Notes: generated by a model from the sequence alone, not told the origin. A DNA stretch of 64,000 nucleotides from Eledone cirrhosa (GCA_964016885.1 OZ024745.1:48606542-48670541); one strand, 5' to 3'; shown: positions 24,973-35,639, counted from the first letter of the stretch. Numbers and translations: made by a program.

Positions 24973-25790
24973 CTTAACAATAGTGTGAGTCAGTGGCTAC
25001 AGTAGATATCCAGATAGGCAGTGGACATTAAGGCATAGAAATTGTGATTTATATAAAATCTATTCAAGAAACAATATAAAAGTGAACTAAGAATATAGAC
25101 ATAATTGTTTCTACTTTATACTGTATATTATTATTCCAGCTCCCTCATGCATGAACCTGAACAGCTTTCACAAGCCATCTATATCTAGCTTCCTCGCCCC
25201 ATCAGAGAACAATATATATATAGGACCTTCAGTTCACAAAATATACAACTCCCTTATCTACTCTCTAATGACAAGCCAGAAAAAGATACCAGTAAATTCA
25301 CATCAAACTAGTTAACATACACACCACCACTATAGCTGCTACCACTGCTACCCCTATCACTGCCACCACTACACAAGAGAAAGGGAAATAGGAGAGAGAA
25401 TAAAGAAGGAAAAGAGAAGGGGGAAGGGAGGAAGGAAAGATCTAGTCAACAAAGCATGAATTTCAAGGAGCTGGTAATAGAGACATCCAAAAGAAGGCAA
25501 TATTTCATTTCAAACATTCTCCATAATTTTCTATGAAGTTCTTAGGGAAAAAAATGACACTAAAAAACTTCCATTTGATGTTATTTGCTAAGTTTGGACT
25601 TAAATGAAGCAAAAATTTTACCTTTGTCTTTTTATTTATTTATTTATTTATTTATTTATATTCTGTTCCAATTACACAACTCTGTTACAAGTCTCTACCA
25701 GCCACACCCATGATATAATTCAAATTGACCTGCCATATTTTAGTACCTATTATAAATAGCTCTTCTTAATGTGTCTAATGGAATATAACG
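24973..25790. other. non-coding stretch with (TTTA)n
   Basis: No gene found. Contains a GA-rich patch at ~25375-25440 and a (TTTA)n microsatellite at ~25629-25665. Confidence 0.5.
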
Positions 25791-25794
25791 AATA

Positions 25795-26055
25795 TCATCA
25801 TCATCATCATCGTCATTGTTTTTATGTCTGCTTGTTTATACTTGCATGGGTTAGATGAGTCCTCTCTAGTAGTAGATCTCTCCATTTGTTTTTTTTCTTT
25901 TGTCATCTGCCTTGAGAGACACCGTTTCTTAAGATAAGCTTTCACCATCTCATCTCTTATTTTTCTTAGTCTTCCTCTTTCATGACCTCCTTCCACTATG
26001 ACTTCTTTACTTAATGGTCATTCTCTTTACATGTCCATACCGGCATAACCTCCTC
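25795..26055 (-). pseudogene. LINE ORF C-terminus with (ATC)n tail
   Basis: Read on the minus strand from ~26055: 'ERRLCRYGHVKRM', then after a frame change 'GGHERGRLRKIRDEMVKAYL', and near the end 'NPCKYK'. It finishes in (GATGAT)n, seen as ATCATCATC at 25795-25812 on the plus strand. RLxxYGHVxRM followed by a GRPRxxW-like block is a common C-terminal pattern of non-LTR elements. It lacks the RT domain and carries at least one frameshift. Confidence 0.75.
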
Positions 26056-26069
26056 TCCTTCTTGCTAGA

Positions 26070-26545
26070 TTTAATTTTCGAGGTCATAAAGCATGGCTTG
26101 GACGCTGTGAGCTTCCCTTCCCAGCTCGAGCCAGTGGGGCTGGACCGAAGGGACGGCAAAAGGCCAGATAGCATGACCATCTTCCCGTTCTGCGGTGGCA
26201 AACCCCTCGTCTGGGATGCTACTTGCACCGACACTTTCTGCAGCCGCAACCTGGTGCAGTCTGCCACTAACCCAGGTTCTGCTGCACGTCGGGCTGAGGA
26301 GGCCAAACTCCTCAAATACCGTTCACTCTCCAACAGGTTTGCAGTTGTACCCCTGGCAGTGGAGACTTCTGGTGTCCTTGGCCCCAGGGTTACCTCCTTA
26401 CTCACCACCATAGGTGCTGAGCTGGCCAGCCCAGGTGTGAATCTCGCAAGTTGGAGTGGCTTTTCCAGCGCGTCTCCCTTGCCGTCCTCCATGGGAACGC
26501 CTTCTCCATCCTGTCCGCCAGGGCTGTTGGGGAGCCCCATCACAT
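26070..26545 (+). pseudogene. retroelement C-terminal nuclease-like domain fragment
   Basis: A GC-rich island (unlike its AT-rich surroundings) with a 177-codon open frame. Motifs in order: 'LEPVGLDRRDGKRPD', 'KPLVWDATCTDT', 'AARRAEEAKLLKY', 'VPLAVETSGVLGP'. The KRPD...D spacing recalls the PD-(X)n-D core of restriction-enzyme-like nucleases of some non-LTR elements; that functional reading is inference. I know this block as the C-terminus of invertebrate retroelement polyproteins. No RT core is present here. A related copy lies on the minus strand at 55.1-55.5 kb. Confidence 0.65.
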
Positions 26546-26748
26546 AACATTCCATATTTAGGTATCCAGATCAATGAATTTTATCATATATTTCGGCTGT
26601 TATACAAGCCCATGGTTAAAAACATTCCAGTCATGGCCATGCCATCAGATTTATTTCTTGACAACATTGTCCGATGTGTTTCTTTTTATTGTGATTTTAG
26701 AGAAATTTGGCTGCTATTTCATTCATCTAGTGCCCAGTTATTTTTTTT

Positions 26749-26768
26749 GGGGGGGGGGGGGGGGGGGG
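26749..26768 (+). repeat. G homopolymer run
   Basis: A run of about 19-20 G after a T run. It could form a G-quadruplex or be a sequencing-length artefact. Confidence 0.9.
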
Positions 26769-26859
26769 CAGACAATTATTTCTAGTCAGTTTTTCTTGTT
26801 ACTTTAAATAACAAAATTTGATATTTATTTCTAACATTAAATACACATTCACCATCACC

Positions 26860-27188
26860 ACCAACAGTTTTGTTAGACATGACCTGGTGGTCTTTGACAA
26901 GGGAAAAGATCTTGCTTGATTATAGATGTAGCTTGTCTCTTTGACACAAGAGTGCAAGAAATGAAGGAGAAAATTAACCAATACCAGGATCTAAAGTGGG
27001 AACTGAAAAGGATTTGGGACTGTTATGAGATCAAGGTTGTCCCTATTGTCAGAGGAGCACTAGTTACTGTCTCGAGGAGTTCCCAAGGCTGGTTAAAGAC
27101 TATCAGCCCAGCCATCTTTATTGGAACACTTCAAAAGGCATGCCTACTGGGAACAGCAAGCACCCTCCGATACGTCCCGAATGTCTGA
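26860..27188 (+). pseudogene. LINE C-terminal domain fragment ('IIDVA..FD' type)
   Basis: After a frameshifted 'RHDLVVFDK' segment, a 90-codon frame reads 'IIDVACLFDTRVQEMKEKI', 'YQDLKWELKRIW', 'VVPIVRGALVTVS', 'GWLKTIS', 'LQKACLLGTASTLR'. This motif order is familiar from the C-terminus of a class of invertebrate non-LTR retrotransposons. The upstream RT region is absent and the frame changes at ~26912, so it is dead. 27189-28200 then holds no supported feature. Confidence 0.75.
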
Positions 27189-28204
27189 GGCTGCGGGTAG
27201 TGGCTTGATATTCATTTCAACAAACTTTCCAGTTAAATAACATCAATGACTGAGACTCAAAGAACAATAATAACATATGATAATGATGATGATTAGAAGC
27301 AGCATTCACAGAAGTAACCAAGTTATGCTAATTTCTGTTCCTATTTATAAAATATTTACTATATAATATGTCTCAGTATCCCTTCAATATATTTCACATT
27401 TACCCCCAAACCAGCCCCACCAAAAAAAAAAAAAATAGAGGATACAAACAATAATCCATAGTGCCATTGTGGCATCAGCAATCGCTGTGAAAATCAAAAC
27501 AGCTGTGAAAACTCTTCAGTGTCTGACTCTAAGATAAAAAAATCTGGTAAGGATTTTTGTTATAGCCAAGAAAAAAACAAAAATAAAACAATAATATCAA
27601 CAATAATAATGACAATGATGATGATAATAATAATAAGGATATGATGTTGCCATCCCACATTAGTTTAGTAATATCATATTTCATATTTTTAGAAATGATT
27701 TATGTTGTTTTTTCCCCTCTCAGTGTTTATTGTTCTTTAATATCATTTTGAAAGCATAGTTCCTTCTGTAGATATATTTCAGATGTCAACAATAACTAGT
27801 TGAGATGTCATTGGAAAATAAAGCAGTAAAATGGTATTATTCAATTGGAACTGATAAGCTTTAACCCTTAATATTCTTTAGTCTACTAATTAACAATGTG
27901 ATGTTACATAAAATAAATAACAGATTATATTATGTTTTTACAATTAAAAGATACAAAGAAAAAAAACTAGACAAACTTGGTTAGACATCATATCTTAACT
28001 ATGCCCTGTAGACAAAATGGCAAGTGTTGTTATGAAGAAGAGTAAGTGATATTCACTCCATCAGCCATTCTGCTACACAGGGTTGCTTCCTCTAGCACAA
28101 TGCTCTTACCCCAGTAATGCTGTTATAAAATAACTTGATTAGCAAAAGCTATCTTGTATAAATGTATGTTGTAATTACTGCTATATAGGGTTTGATTGAA
28201 TCTT

Positions 28205-28275
28205 TTTAAGGTCCTGGCCTAGTGGTAAGGGTGCTGGACTTACGATTATAATGTTGTGGGGTCAATTCCTGCAAA
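28205..28275 (+). repeat. tRNA-derived SINE head
   Basis: 'TGGCCTAGTGGTAAGGGTGC' is a perfect box A, and 'GGGGTCAATTCCTGC' fits box B about 40 bp later. A GATGATGAGG patch follows. Could be taken for a tRNA gene, but no acceptor stem pairs. Confidence 0.7.
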
Positions 28276-28309
28276 ATTCATCATAAAAACGATGATGAGG
28301 AGGATAAAC

Positions 28310-28697
28310 GAGAGCAATCCCAAAAGTAAGGTCTCCTTCTGATATTGCAACTTTTCCATTAAAATCCTGTGGATGGTGCTTCAGGAAGCCTCAGGAACCA
28401 AAATGCAGAGAGCATCCAGAGTGATCTGCCGATCTTTATGCATGTTTTCCTTGGAAGGAGACCTTACTTTTGGGATTGCCCTCTATATAATAACTGCACG
28501 AAATTCGCACTTGGCGGTAGCGTTCAATGGGAGCTTCATTCTCAACGGCTGCCAAGCCAAGATTGAGCATCCCAGCAAAGTGCACGCATGCTTGTTTGGG
28601 AGTGAAGGAAGCACCAATCACAACAGTGTTGCCAACAGCCGTACGAACAGTTTCTCTGCGTCCCCATCGCTTTGGAGACCTTACTTTTGGGATTACC

Positions 28698-28702
<5 letters not shown>
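28310..28702. mobile_element. non-autonomous TIR transposon(s), three termini
   Basis: The terminus CAATCCCAAAAGTAAGGTCT opens the region (from ~28316). Its inverted complement occurs twice: at ~28457-28486 and at ~28674-28702. The 177-bp left unit is thus bounded by its own inverted pair, and the whole ~390 bp by another. The inner copy is followed by CCCTCTATA and the last by CCCTCATATA, compatible with TA target sites as in the Tc1/mariner superfamily. Open frames inside (up to 127 codons) show no transposase motif I recognise. Confidence 0.7.

Positions 28703-28756
<54 letters not shown>
28703..28756. repeat. (TA)n microsatellite
   Basis: About 26 TA units directly at the end of the TIR element; TA-targeting elements often land in such runs. 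(TAC)n follows at ~28757-28778. Confidence 0.95.
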
Positions 28757-28759
<3 letters not shown>

Positions 28760-28906
28760 CTACTACTACTACTACTAAAACTCTGTGATTGTGTGCTTGT
28801 CTGTAATTTAATACAGCCAAAATGGCACATAATGGGAAAATACTTTGAAAGAAAGTTGCCTCTGAAATGGGAATACAAATGGAATAATTATTGTCCATAA
28901 TAACTT

Positions 28907-29175
28907 GCTAGTTATTGGTGTCTTGTGGTTAGAGTGTTGAGCTCATGATCTTAAGGTTGTGGATTAAATTTTCTGACCAGACAACATGTTGTATCTTTAA
29001 GCAAGATATTTTATTTCACTCAGCAGACCAGTAGCAGCTGCAGGTTAACCCTGAGCAAGTTTGGTGTCCCATCCAGAAATGAAGTGTTGCACTCACAGTT
29101 GCTTAATGTCAACAAACCCAACTTGTCTGATGAACCTCTAGGCTTGGGATCGACTAGAAAATACCTTGCTATATA
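28907..29175 (+). repeat. tRNA-derived SINE, diverged
   Basis: The head 'GTCTTGTGGTTAGAGTGTTG' and a degraded box B ('GGTTGTGGATTAAATT') lead a body that includes 'GTATCTTTAAGCAAGATAT'. Similar head layout to 45535-45845. 29176-29900 has no supported feature. Confidence 0.6.
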
Positions 29176-29902
29176 TAGGCTGTAGATTATCTGTGAACAT
29201 CCAGTGTAGAATAACTACACCTTTTCCATGTGTGTCATAGAAGGTGATGAAAAGTGTTTATGCAGGGAAATTGACCATAAAGCTATGCATAAAAAAAGAC
29301 TGCATGGTAAGTTTGATGCTGGTTATGGGGCTCAAAAGGTTAACCCCTGCTTCAGCAGGGATAATGACTTTTAAAATGGTTGTTGCATATATAGACTATT
29401 GTTGAGAATAACAAGTTATATATATAGATTATAGACTTCTATTTATTAAAAGCTAAAATTGATTTTTAAAAAATTATTTCCGGTTGTTTAGAGCAAATTA
29501 TTTAACAGAAAGAAAAAAAAAAAACAAAGAAAAACAAAGAAATATTTATTCTATCATGTAATTAAAATATAATGAGGCATTTTGATGTAAATTAAGTCTA
29601 TCTGAAGGAGGAGCAATGCATGGAGGAAAATCTCCCAAAATAAGAAAATAAGCTAAGAAATAGTTTAGAAGGAACTAAATACTATCAAAACAGGTGCCTT
29701 CCTGCTTCTACCAGAAGTTAGTACACCAGATGTTATTCACCCTTACCATTTTGAACTGGACTAATGAGACTGACAATTGAGATGAAATACTTCAGTTCAC
29801 TTATTTTTACAACAACAATATAATGCAGCTCCCTTTATTTTTTTAATCATATCTTTTTACATATCTGTGTAAGGGTGTTTCTTTATATATAAATGCACTT
29901 AA

Positions 29903-29904
<2 letters not shown>

Positions 29905-29970
<66 letters not shown>
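29905..29970. repeat. (TA)n microsatellite
   Basis: More than 30 uninterrupted TA units. Confidence 0.97.
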
Positions 29971-29999
29971 TTATATATACACATATAATACAGAAGACC

Positions 30000-30399
30000 C
30001 GCCTTGCCTAAGTACAAAGCGAAACCTACAGTCAGTAGGCACCTCTAACAAAAATACACCCCCGTCCCACTACCCCCACCCCATTTACACCACCCCTTTC
30101 AATGTGAAGTTATGTTGGTACCACAACATCCAGTCCGAAACAAATGAGGTCGTGTAGGTGTCACAACAAAAAAACACACAGTCCATGCTGCAATGTGGCC
30201 ATGTAGGTAACACGGTAAAAACCTCCCAGTCCACACTGTAAACGTGGTTGGTGTTAGGAAGGGCATCCAGCCGTAGAAAACCTGCCAGACAGTCCTATAC
30301 GAGCAAGACAACCAATCTTGCCTCAAGTGGGAAAACTCCCATCCAAACCCATGCAAGCGTGGAAGATGGACGTTAAACGATGATGATGATGATGATGAC
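30000..30399 (+). repeat. GATGAT-tail repeat, ~400-bp family
   Basis: Blocks in order: 'ACCCCCGTCCCACTACCCCC', 'GTCACAACAAAAAAACACAC', 'GTGTTAGGAAGGGCATCCAG', 'CTTGCCTCAAGTGGGAAAAC', 'GGACGTTAAACGATGATG'. The same blocks occur inverted at 48604-48940. Shares its last ~200 bp pattern with the LINE 3' end at 33.3-33.5 kb. It has no protein-coding part and so behaves as a SINE or a severely truncated LINE. Confidence 0.8.
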
Positions 30400-30611
30400 A
30401 TATATATACACATATATATACATATATAAAATAGCTGACTGAATATGCATGTGTTTTTTCTCAAAAAAAAAAAATTCTGTCCCTTCCTCTTCTCACTATC
30501 CATCTTTCTATTTCATATTTTATTTCTTATTCTATCTTCTGATGAAGGACTAGTGTCCAAAATATAAAGACTCTTTTCCTATTAAATCTAGTATTAAACT
30601 AATATATTTCT

Positions 30612-30645
30612 TCAAACGGACGTAAAATGATGATGATGATGATGT
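30612..30645 (+). repeat. GATGAT-tail fragment
   Basis: 'AAACGGACGTAAAATGATG' and more GATGAT; only the terminal piece remains. Confidence 0.7.
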
Positions 30646-30690
30646 GTCATTTGCTTTGTTATTTCTGTTTACTTTTTACATATATATATA

Positions 30691-30850
30691 TAGATGTAGT
30701 TCCATAACAGTTAGTTCACCATTACCGAGAACAATTGTTTCACCTCATTCGGATCATCAATTCTTAGACCAGTCTGAGAGCTGATGATCCAAATAAGGTG
30801 AAACAGTTGTTCTCGGTAATGGTGAACTAACTTTTGTAGAACTACTTCTA
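30691..30850. repeat. long hairpin (~65-bp arms)
   Basis: The left arm includes 'GTTAGTTCACCATTACCGAG' and 'TTTCACCTCATTCGGATCAT'. The right arm carries their inverted complements ('CTCGGTAATGGTGAACTAAC', 'ATGATCCAAATAAGGTGAAA'). The loop is about 25 bp. Arms differ at several positions, so the structure is not a fresh artefact. It could be a fold-back MITE; no clear target duplication was seen. Confidence 0.85.
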
Positions 30851-31012
30851 CCAAACTTGTCCCATGGACTGAGTGCTCTACTACTACGGATATAACCCAC
30901 TAGTGTTCTACTATTATATATATATATATAAATAAATATAAATATACATACATGTACAGATGGACACACAAGGATTCATACATATACGCACTTATATATA
31001 AATATAATATAA

Positions 31013-33166
31013 TGGGAGTTCCTAAAAAATAATTTACTAGAGGCGACGGATGAGGTCTGTGGCTGGAGTAAGACCTCAAGCAGGAGGAGAGTGACTTGGT
31101 GGTGGAACAATAAGGTAGATGAAGCAGTTAAGGCCAAGAGACAGGCATGGAAAGAATGGAAGAACGGGGGGAGCAGGGTACATTACATAGAGACCAAGAG
31201 GGAAGCTAGGCGACAAGTATACTTAGCTAGGAGGGAAGCAGAGGATAGAAAATTCAAGCATGTTTTACAACGTGAGGACCAGAAACAGGAGGTATTCAAG
31301 ATTGCAAGGCAGTGTGTCAGAGATAGTTGTGATGTCATTGGAGAGAAGTGTATCCGGAATGATAAAGGTGAGCTTGCCCTCACAAGTGCTGAGAAGAAAG
31401 ATGCATGGAAGAGTCATTATGATAGATTACTAAATGAGGAGAATGCATGGGAAGAAGAGACCCTACCCCAAGTAGACCCTATAGAGGGACCAGCAGTACA
31501 AGTCAGCAGCAGCGTAGTAAGTAAGGCAATCAAAGATATGAAGATGGGGAAGGCAACCGGTCCATCGGGTATAGCTGCCGAGATGCTGAAGGCATCTGGG
31601 TCTGTAGGTCACACTATAACCACACGTATCGTTAACCAGGTAATACTAGAAGGGGCCATACCAAAAGATTGGTGCAGTAGCATCATTGTCAACTGCTACA
31701 AAGGTAAAGGCGATGCACTAGATAGAGGAAACTATAGAGGTATAAAGTTGATGGACCAGGTCATGAAAGTAACAGAAAGAGTTATAGCACAGCTGATTAG
31801 GGACCGGGTGAATATAGACGAGATGCAATTTGGGTTTGTACCAGGAAGAAGCACCACTGATGCCCTCTTCCTTGTGAGGCAATTACAGGAAAAGTACCTA
31901 GCTAAAAGTAAGCCACTCTACTTGGCATTTGTCGACCTTGAGAAAGCCTTTGACAGAGTTCCACGTGCTGTAATCTGGTGGGCTCTTAGAAAACTAGGAG
32001 TAGATGAATGGCTTGTGAAAGCGGTACAAGCCATGTATAGGGGAGCAGTCAGCAAAGTTAGGATTAGCAATGAGTATAGCGAGGAATTTAGCGTACAGGT
32101 TGGGGTCCACCAGGGCTCTGTTCTTAGCCCTCTCCTGTTCATCATAGTCCTGCAGGCAATAACGGAGGAGTTTAAGACCGGATGCCCATGGGAACTCCTG
32201 TATGCTGATGACCTCGCACTCATAGCTGAATCTATGGTAGAACTAGAGAATAAATTCCAAACCTGGAAGCAGGGACTAGAGAGAAAGGGTCTCAAAGTCA
32301 ACATGACCAAGACTAAGGTCCTTGTAAGTAGACGAGAAAACAGAACCCAGATCCCCTCGGGGAAATGGCCTTACTCAGTATGAAGGAAAGGTGTAGGTAG
32401 GAACTCCATTCTCTGCCCCAAATGCAAACAATGGGTACACAAGAGATGTAACGGGATCTCAGGAAGCTTAATTAAGAATGTAGGATTCACATGCAGCAGC
32501 TGTGCGGAAACAGCAATCAGCAAACAGCCACAGGAAACAAGTACCACCAATCTCTGGGAGGGCCCTGTAGAAACAGTAGACAGCTTCTGCTACCTAGGTG
32601 ACCGAATTAGCAACGGAGGTGGGTGTTCAGAAAGTACAATAACTAGGGTAAGAACGGGATGGAAGAAGTTTAGGGAACTACTACCACTGCTAGCTGCAAA
32701 AGGCTTCTCCCTCAGAATGAAAGGCAGACTGTATGATGCGTGTATCCGAACAGCGATGTTGCATGGTAGTGAGACCTGGGCGCTGAAGGTGGAAGACTTA
32801 CGTAGATTAGAGAGAAACGAAGCCTGCATGCTCTGATGGATGTGTAACAGTAATATACGTGAACGACAAAGCATAAATGAATTGAGAGAGAGACTGAGCA
32901 CAAGAGGAATCAAATGCTGTGTGCAGGAGAGGCGGTTGCGCTGGTATGGACATGTGATGCGTATGAAGGATGACAGCTGCATAAAAAGGTGCAGAGCACT
33001 AGAAGTTGATGGAAACCGCGGAGTGGGGAGACCCAAGATGACCTGGGATGAGGTGATAAAAGCCGACCTTACCCAATTACACCTCTCAAAGACAATGACA
33101 CACGACCGTGACTTCTGGCGTCACGCAGTAATACAGGGTACCCGACCTCCCATGGGTACATGCTGA
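31013..33166 (+). pseudogene. non-LTR retrotransposon (LINE) reverse transcriptase ORF, two stops
   Basis: One frame runs from 31013 (5' truncated; TAA at 31010) to the stop at 33164-33166, about 717 codons, broken only by TGA at 32381-32383 and TGA at 32834-32836. RT motifs in order: 'KATGPSGIAAEML', 'NYRGIKLMDQVMK', 'QFGFVPGRSTTDALF', 'FVDLEKAFDRVPR', 'QGSVLSPLLF', and the catalytic 'YADDLALIAES'. A zinc-finger-like 'CPKCKQWVHKRC...CSSC' follows the first stop, then 'VDSFCYLGD', 'GSETWALKVEDLRRLE', 'RRLRWYGHVMRM' and 'GRPKMTWDE'. The N-terminal endonuclease is lost by 5' truncation, usual for LINEs. The first TGA may replace a Cys of the zinc finger (inference). Clade (RTE/CR1-like) is not settled by eye. 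Confidence 0.93.
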
Positions 33167-33475
33167 AGCATATAAACAATATGCCCCCACACCCCCCACC
33201 GCAAGGTGGTCGTGGAGGTGCCACGGCAAAAAAGCACCCAGCCCACACTGTAAAGTGGACGTGTAGGCGCCACGAAAAAGCACCCAGCACTCACTGTAAA
33301 TGAGGTTGGTGTTAGGAAGGGCATCCAGCTGTAGAAATCAAGCCAGATCAGTTCCTGTATGAGCAAGGCATGGTCAGCCGACCAGACACTGCCCACAACA
33401 GGACAACCCGTCTAACCCATGCTAGCGTGGAAGAACGGACGTAAAACGGTGATGATGATGATGATGATGATGATA
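33167..33475 (+). repeat. LINE 3' untranslated region with (GATGAT)n tail
   Basis: Follows the LINE frame directly. Contains 'CACCCAGCCCACACTGTAAA', 'GGAAGGGCATCCAGCTGTAG', 'CCCATGCTAGCGTGGAAGAA', 'CGGACGTAAAACGG', then (GATGAT)n. This is the fullest example of the tail shared by many coding-free repeats in the window. Confidence 0.88.
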
Positions 33476-33479
33476 GTGG

Positions 33480-34295
33480 CAACATGACTGTGTGATTCAG
33501 GAAATTGCTTTGCAGTCATGAGGTTCTAGATTAATTTCCAATGCATGGCATGTTAGACATCTTTTACTATAACTGCAAGTTAAATAATACCTTGAAAGTA
33601 GAATTTGGTAGACAGAGACAGTTCAGAAATCCATTGTGTGTATGTGTGTGTGTATTTATATATAATTATCACTGCTCTGCCATCTTTGCAATATATTTAT
33701 TCTTCTTCCTACTTCACCCAATCCTATCCATTCCTACTCCCACCCATAGGGTAGAGAGGACTCGTCAGTCAAATCAATGACCAGCAACCGTCCTAGTGTG
33801 GTTTGTATTAGGAAGAGACCTTAGTCACAGAAACTATGGTTTAACACCACCAACTGGCTCTTTGGCACCTTTAGTAGAATTCACTCTGTTGCAAGCATTC
33901 AGATCAGGTCTTCAGTTTGAGAATATCCCCTTTCCTCTTCTACAAGTCACAGAAGCCCTGAAAAAGGTCCTGACAACTATTGTTACTTCCCTGACTAAAC
34001 AATAATTTTTTTCTTCCTTGTTTTATAAATTCACTTCAAAACAATTGGTTTGGCAGCAGTATCAGCTAAATTAGTGATTATCTCTTCTTTTAATTCTTTA
34101 ACCTGTTTATAACCATATTTAAAAGGAAATCCATTTTGAAAATAATTAAGAATTTGGAGGAATTCAGTGATCTAGCTAATATTTTTATATTATGAAGTTG
34201 CTGTTTGTACCATGAAATATTCTTACATAAAATGAAACTTTATTGGTTGATCTAGTTATATGATCAACAGAACAGCCAGCTCATGAAACTAGTAT
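33480..34295. other. no gene recognised
   Basis: A 69-codon frame at 33796-34005 has no family motif. The rest is AT-rich and non-coding. Confidence 0.45.
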
Positions 34296-34299
34296 ACGA

Positions 34300-34560
34300 G
34301 TAGCTGACCATTTCACAGATGTGTGTACCTTTAATGTAATTTTCCAAGGGAGATTCAGTATGACACAGTCTGTGACAATGTCGGCCCTTTTAATTACAGG
34401 TACAATTCATCCAATGGGCTTCCAAACAGGTTCAGCCTACTCAATTTCACTCACACAATTTGGGTCGAGCTGAGGCTATGGTAAATGACACTCACCCAAG
34501 ATGCTATGCAGTAGGATTGAACCTGGGACCCATTGATTGTGAAGCAAACTTCTTAAAAAT
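34300..34560 (-). repeat. tRNA-derived SINE of the second family
   Basis: 'GGGAGATTCAGTATGACACA' on the left and a minus-strand tRNA-like head on the right ('AGGATTGAACCTGGGACCC' is the box B side). Shares blocks with 11275-11525. Confidence 0.65.
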
Positions 34561-34574
34561 TCACTCATGCTGGG

Positions 34575-34668
34575 AGGTTTTGATATAAATATGAACACTA
34601 TAAAATGGGCAGGTTTTGTATAACAGAGCCAGAGGTGGTTTCGAGCAGGCTGGTATCAAAAAGTTAAA
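34575..34668 (-). repeat. piggyBac-like MITE 5' end fragment
   Basis: Reverse-oriented end 'CTGGTATCAAAAAGTTAA' with the interior 'GGGCAGGTTTTGTATAACAG', as in the MITE family. Confidence 0.6.
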
Positions 34669-34924
34669 TGCACTTATCCTAGTTTTAAATTTACTATAAA
34701 CCTACACAAAAACAGCCTTCAAAGTTTTCAGATAATCTTTAATTATGGAGAGGAGTTTTCTCTTCTCTGTTCAGTTGTAGATCTTGGATAGCTCAAAGAA
34801 AGTTTTAACCCACATCCCAAACAGTTTAACTTCAGATCTTCTTATTATATAATCATGCTACTTGAACTTCAAAGATAGTCAAAATTAAGTTTGTGAGTTA
34901 GAATTATCACTTTATATCTATTTT

Positions 34925-35155
34925 TCTATGGGGTAGGGGGGAGTTGAGCCACTAAGAGTACAAAACTACCTCCTAGACAGGTCACCAGTTCACCCTAGAA
35001 CTCACCCTTAGCTGCTGCCAGTACTAATTTTAAGCTGAATGAACTGGAGCAACATGAAATGAAGTGCTTTATTGAAGGACGTAACACATTACACACCGCC
35101 TTATGATCATGAGACAACATCAAAAACCACAAGGTCACGTGCTGTCACAAGCTAG
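34925..35155 (-). repeat. diverged interspersed repeat
   Basis: Shares 'GACAGG.TGCCAGT' type blocks and 'TGAACTGGAGCAACATGAAA' with 39110-39245 and 1790-2045. Likely an old SINE. Confidence 0.55.
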
Positions 35156-35175
35156 AAATGTATTATTTTCAACTT

Positions 35176-35423
35176 TTAACCCTTTTGATATCAACTTACT
35201 TGTGACTGCCTTATTTCATTGAAAAAAAACCATGTTCATATTTAAATTTAATTTTATGTAAATTTAATTTTATGTAAGAACTCTTTTGTTACATATATTC
35301 TAAATACAGTTTTAATGAAAAAGTTATTTTATTAACAGCCTCCAAATTCTTATTATTTACAAAATTAATTGAAATACATTCATTGTATTAATTTCATGAG
35401 AAGTATGGTAATGACAGGGTTAA
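35176..35423 (+). mobile_element. piggyBac-like MITE beside a splice acceptor
   Basis: TTAA at both ends; left terminus TTAACCCTTTTGATATCA, right end TGGTAATGACAGGGTTAA. 248 bp including TTAA. Non-coding. Its right end is only 37 bp from the first base of the exon at 35461. Confidence 0.85.
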
Positions 35424-35460
35424 CATTCATAACACTTACCTTTGTATTGTTTCGTTGAAG

Positions 35461-35583
35461 GTGGTCTTTGTGATGACTGGAGACTGTGGTGATGTCAGTC
35501 ATCAAGGCTACAGAGTATATGAAGAAATTGCCTCAACTAGCTCAGGCCAAGTATTTTTGCTAAAGAAATCCCAAGTAAACCAG
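35461..35583 (+). CDS. hemicentin-like protein, exon (end of VWA domain)
   Basis: 123 bp, 41 codons, phase 0 at both ends. It reads '[17 protein letters not shown]', then '[16 protein letters not shown]' and 'KSQVNQ'. The V-F-V-x-T-G-D-C-G-D segment and the following Y-E-E-I-A-x-x-S-S-G-Q-V-F are characteristic of the C-terminal half of the hemicentin VWA domain. The acceptor is TTTCGTTGAAG|G after a T-rich tract; the donor is CAG|GTATGT. Hemicentins are large secreted matrix proteins (VWA, many Ig repeats, EGF, fibulin-type end). Other VWA proteins with the same N-terminal unit are the main alternative. Upstream exons were not found; the piece is too short to be an independent gene. Confidence 0.88.
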
Positions 35584-35639
35584 GTATGTAAATAAATTTT
35601 AATTTTGGTTCTAAATATTTCAATGTACTGAGTATTGCA

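Noticed and set aside
26014..26547. Overlapping 177- and 182-codon frames on both strands as two genes
   Set aside because: Only the plus-strand frame shows retroelement motifs; the minus-strand frame is its GC-rich shadow.
28369..28898. Frames inside the TIR element as a transposase
   Set aside because: No catalytic or DNA-binding motif recognised; both strands are open because of composition.
31091..32383. 430-codon frame as a host gene
   Set aside because: It is the reverse transcriptase of a LINE; the frame continues past the stop with further retroelement motifs.
35461..35583. Loss of a metal-binding Asp in the VWA domain (T-G-D-C instead of T-D-G)
   Set aside because: As I recall, T-G-D-C-G-D is normal at this place in hemicentin-type VWA domains, so it is not a defect.
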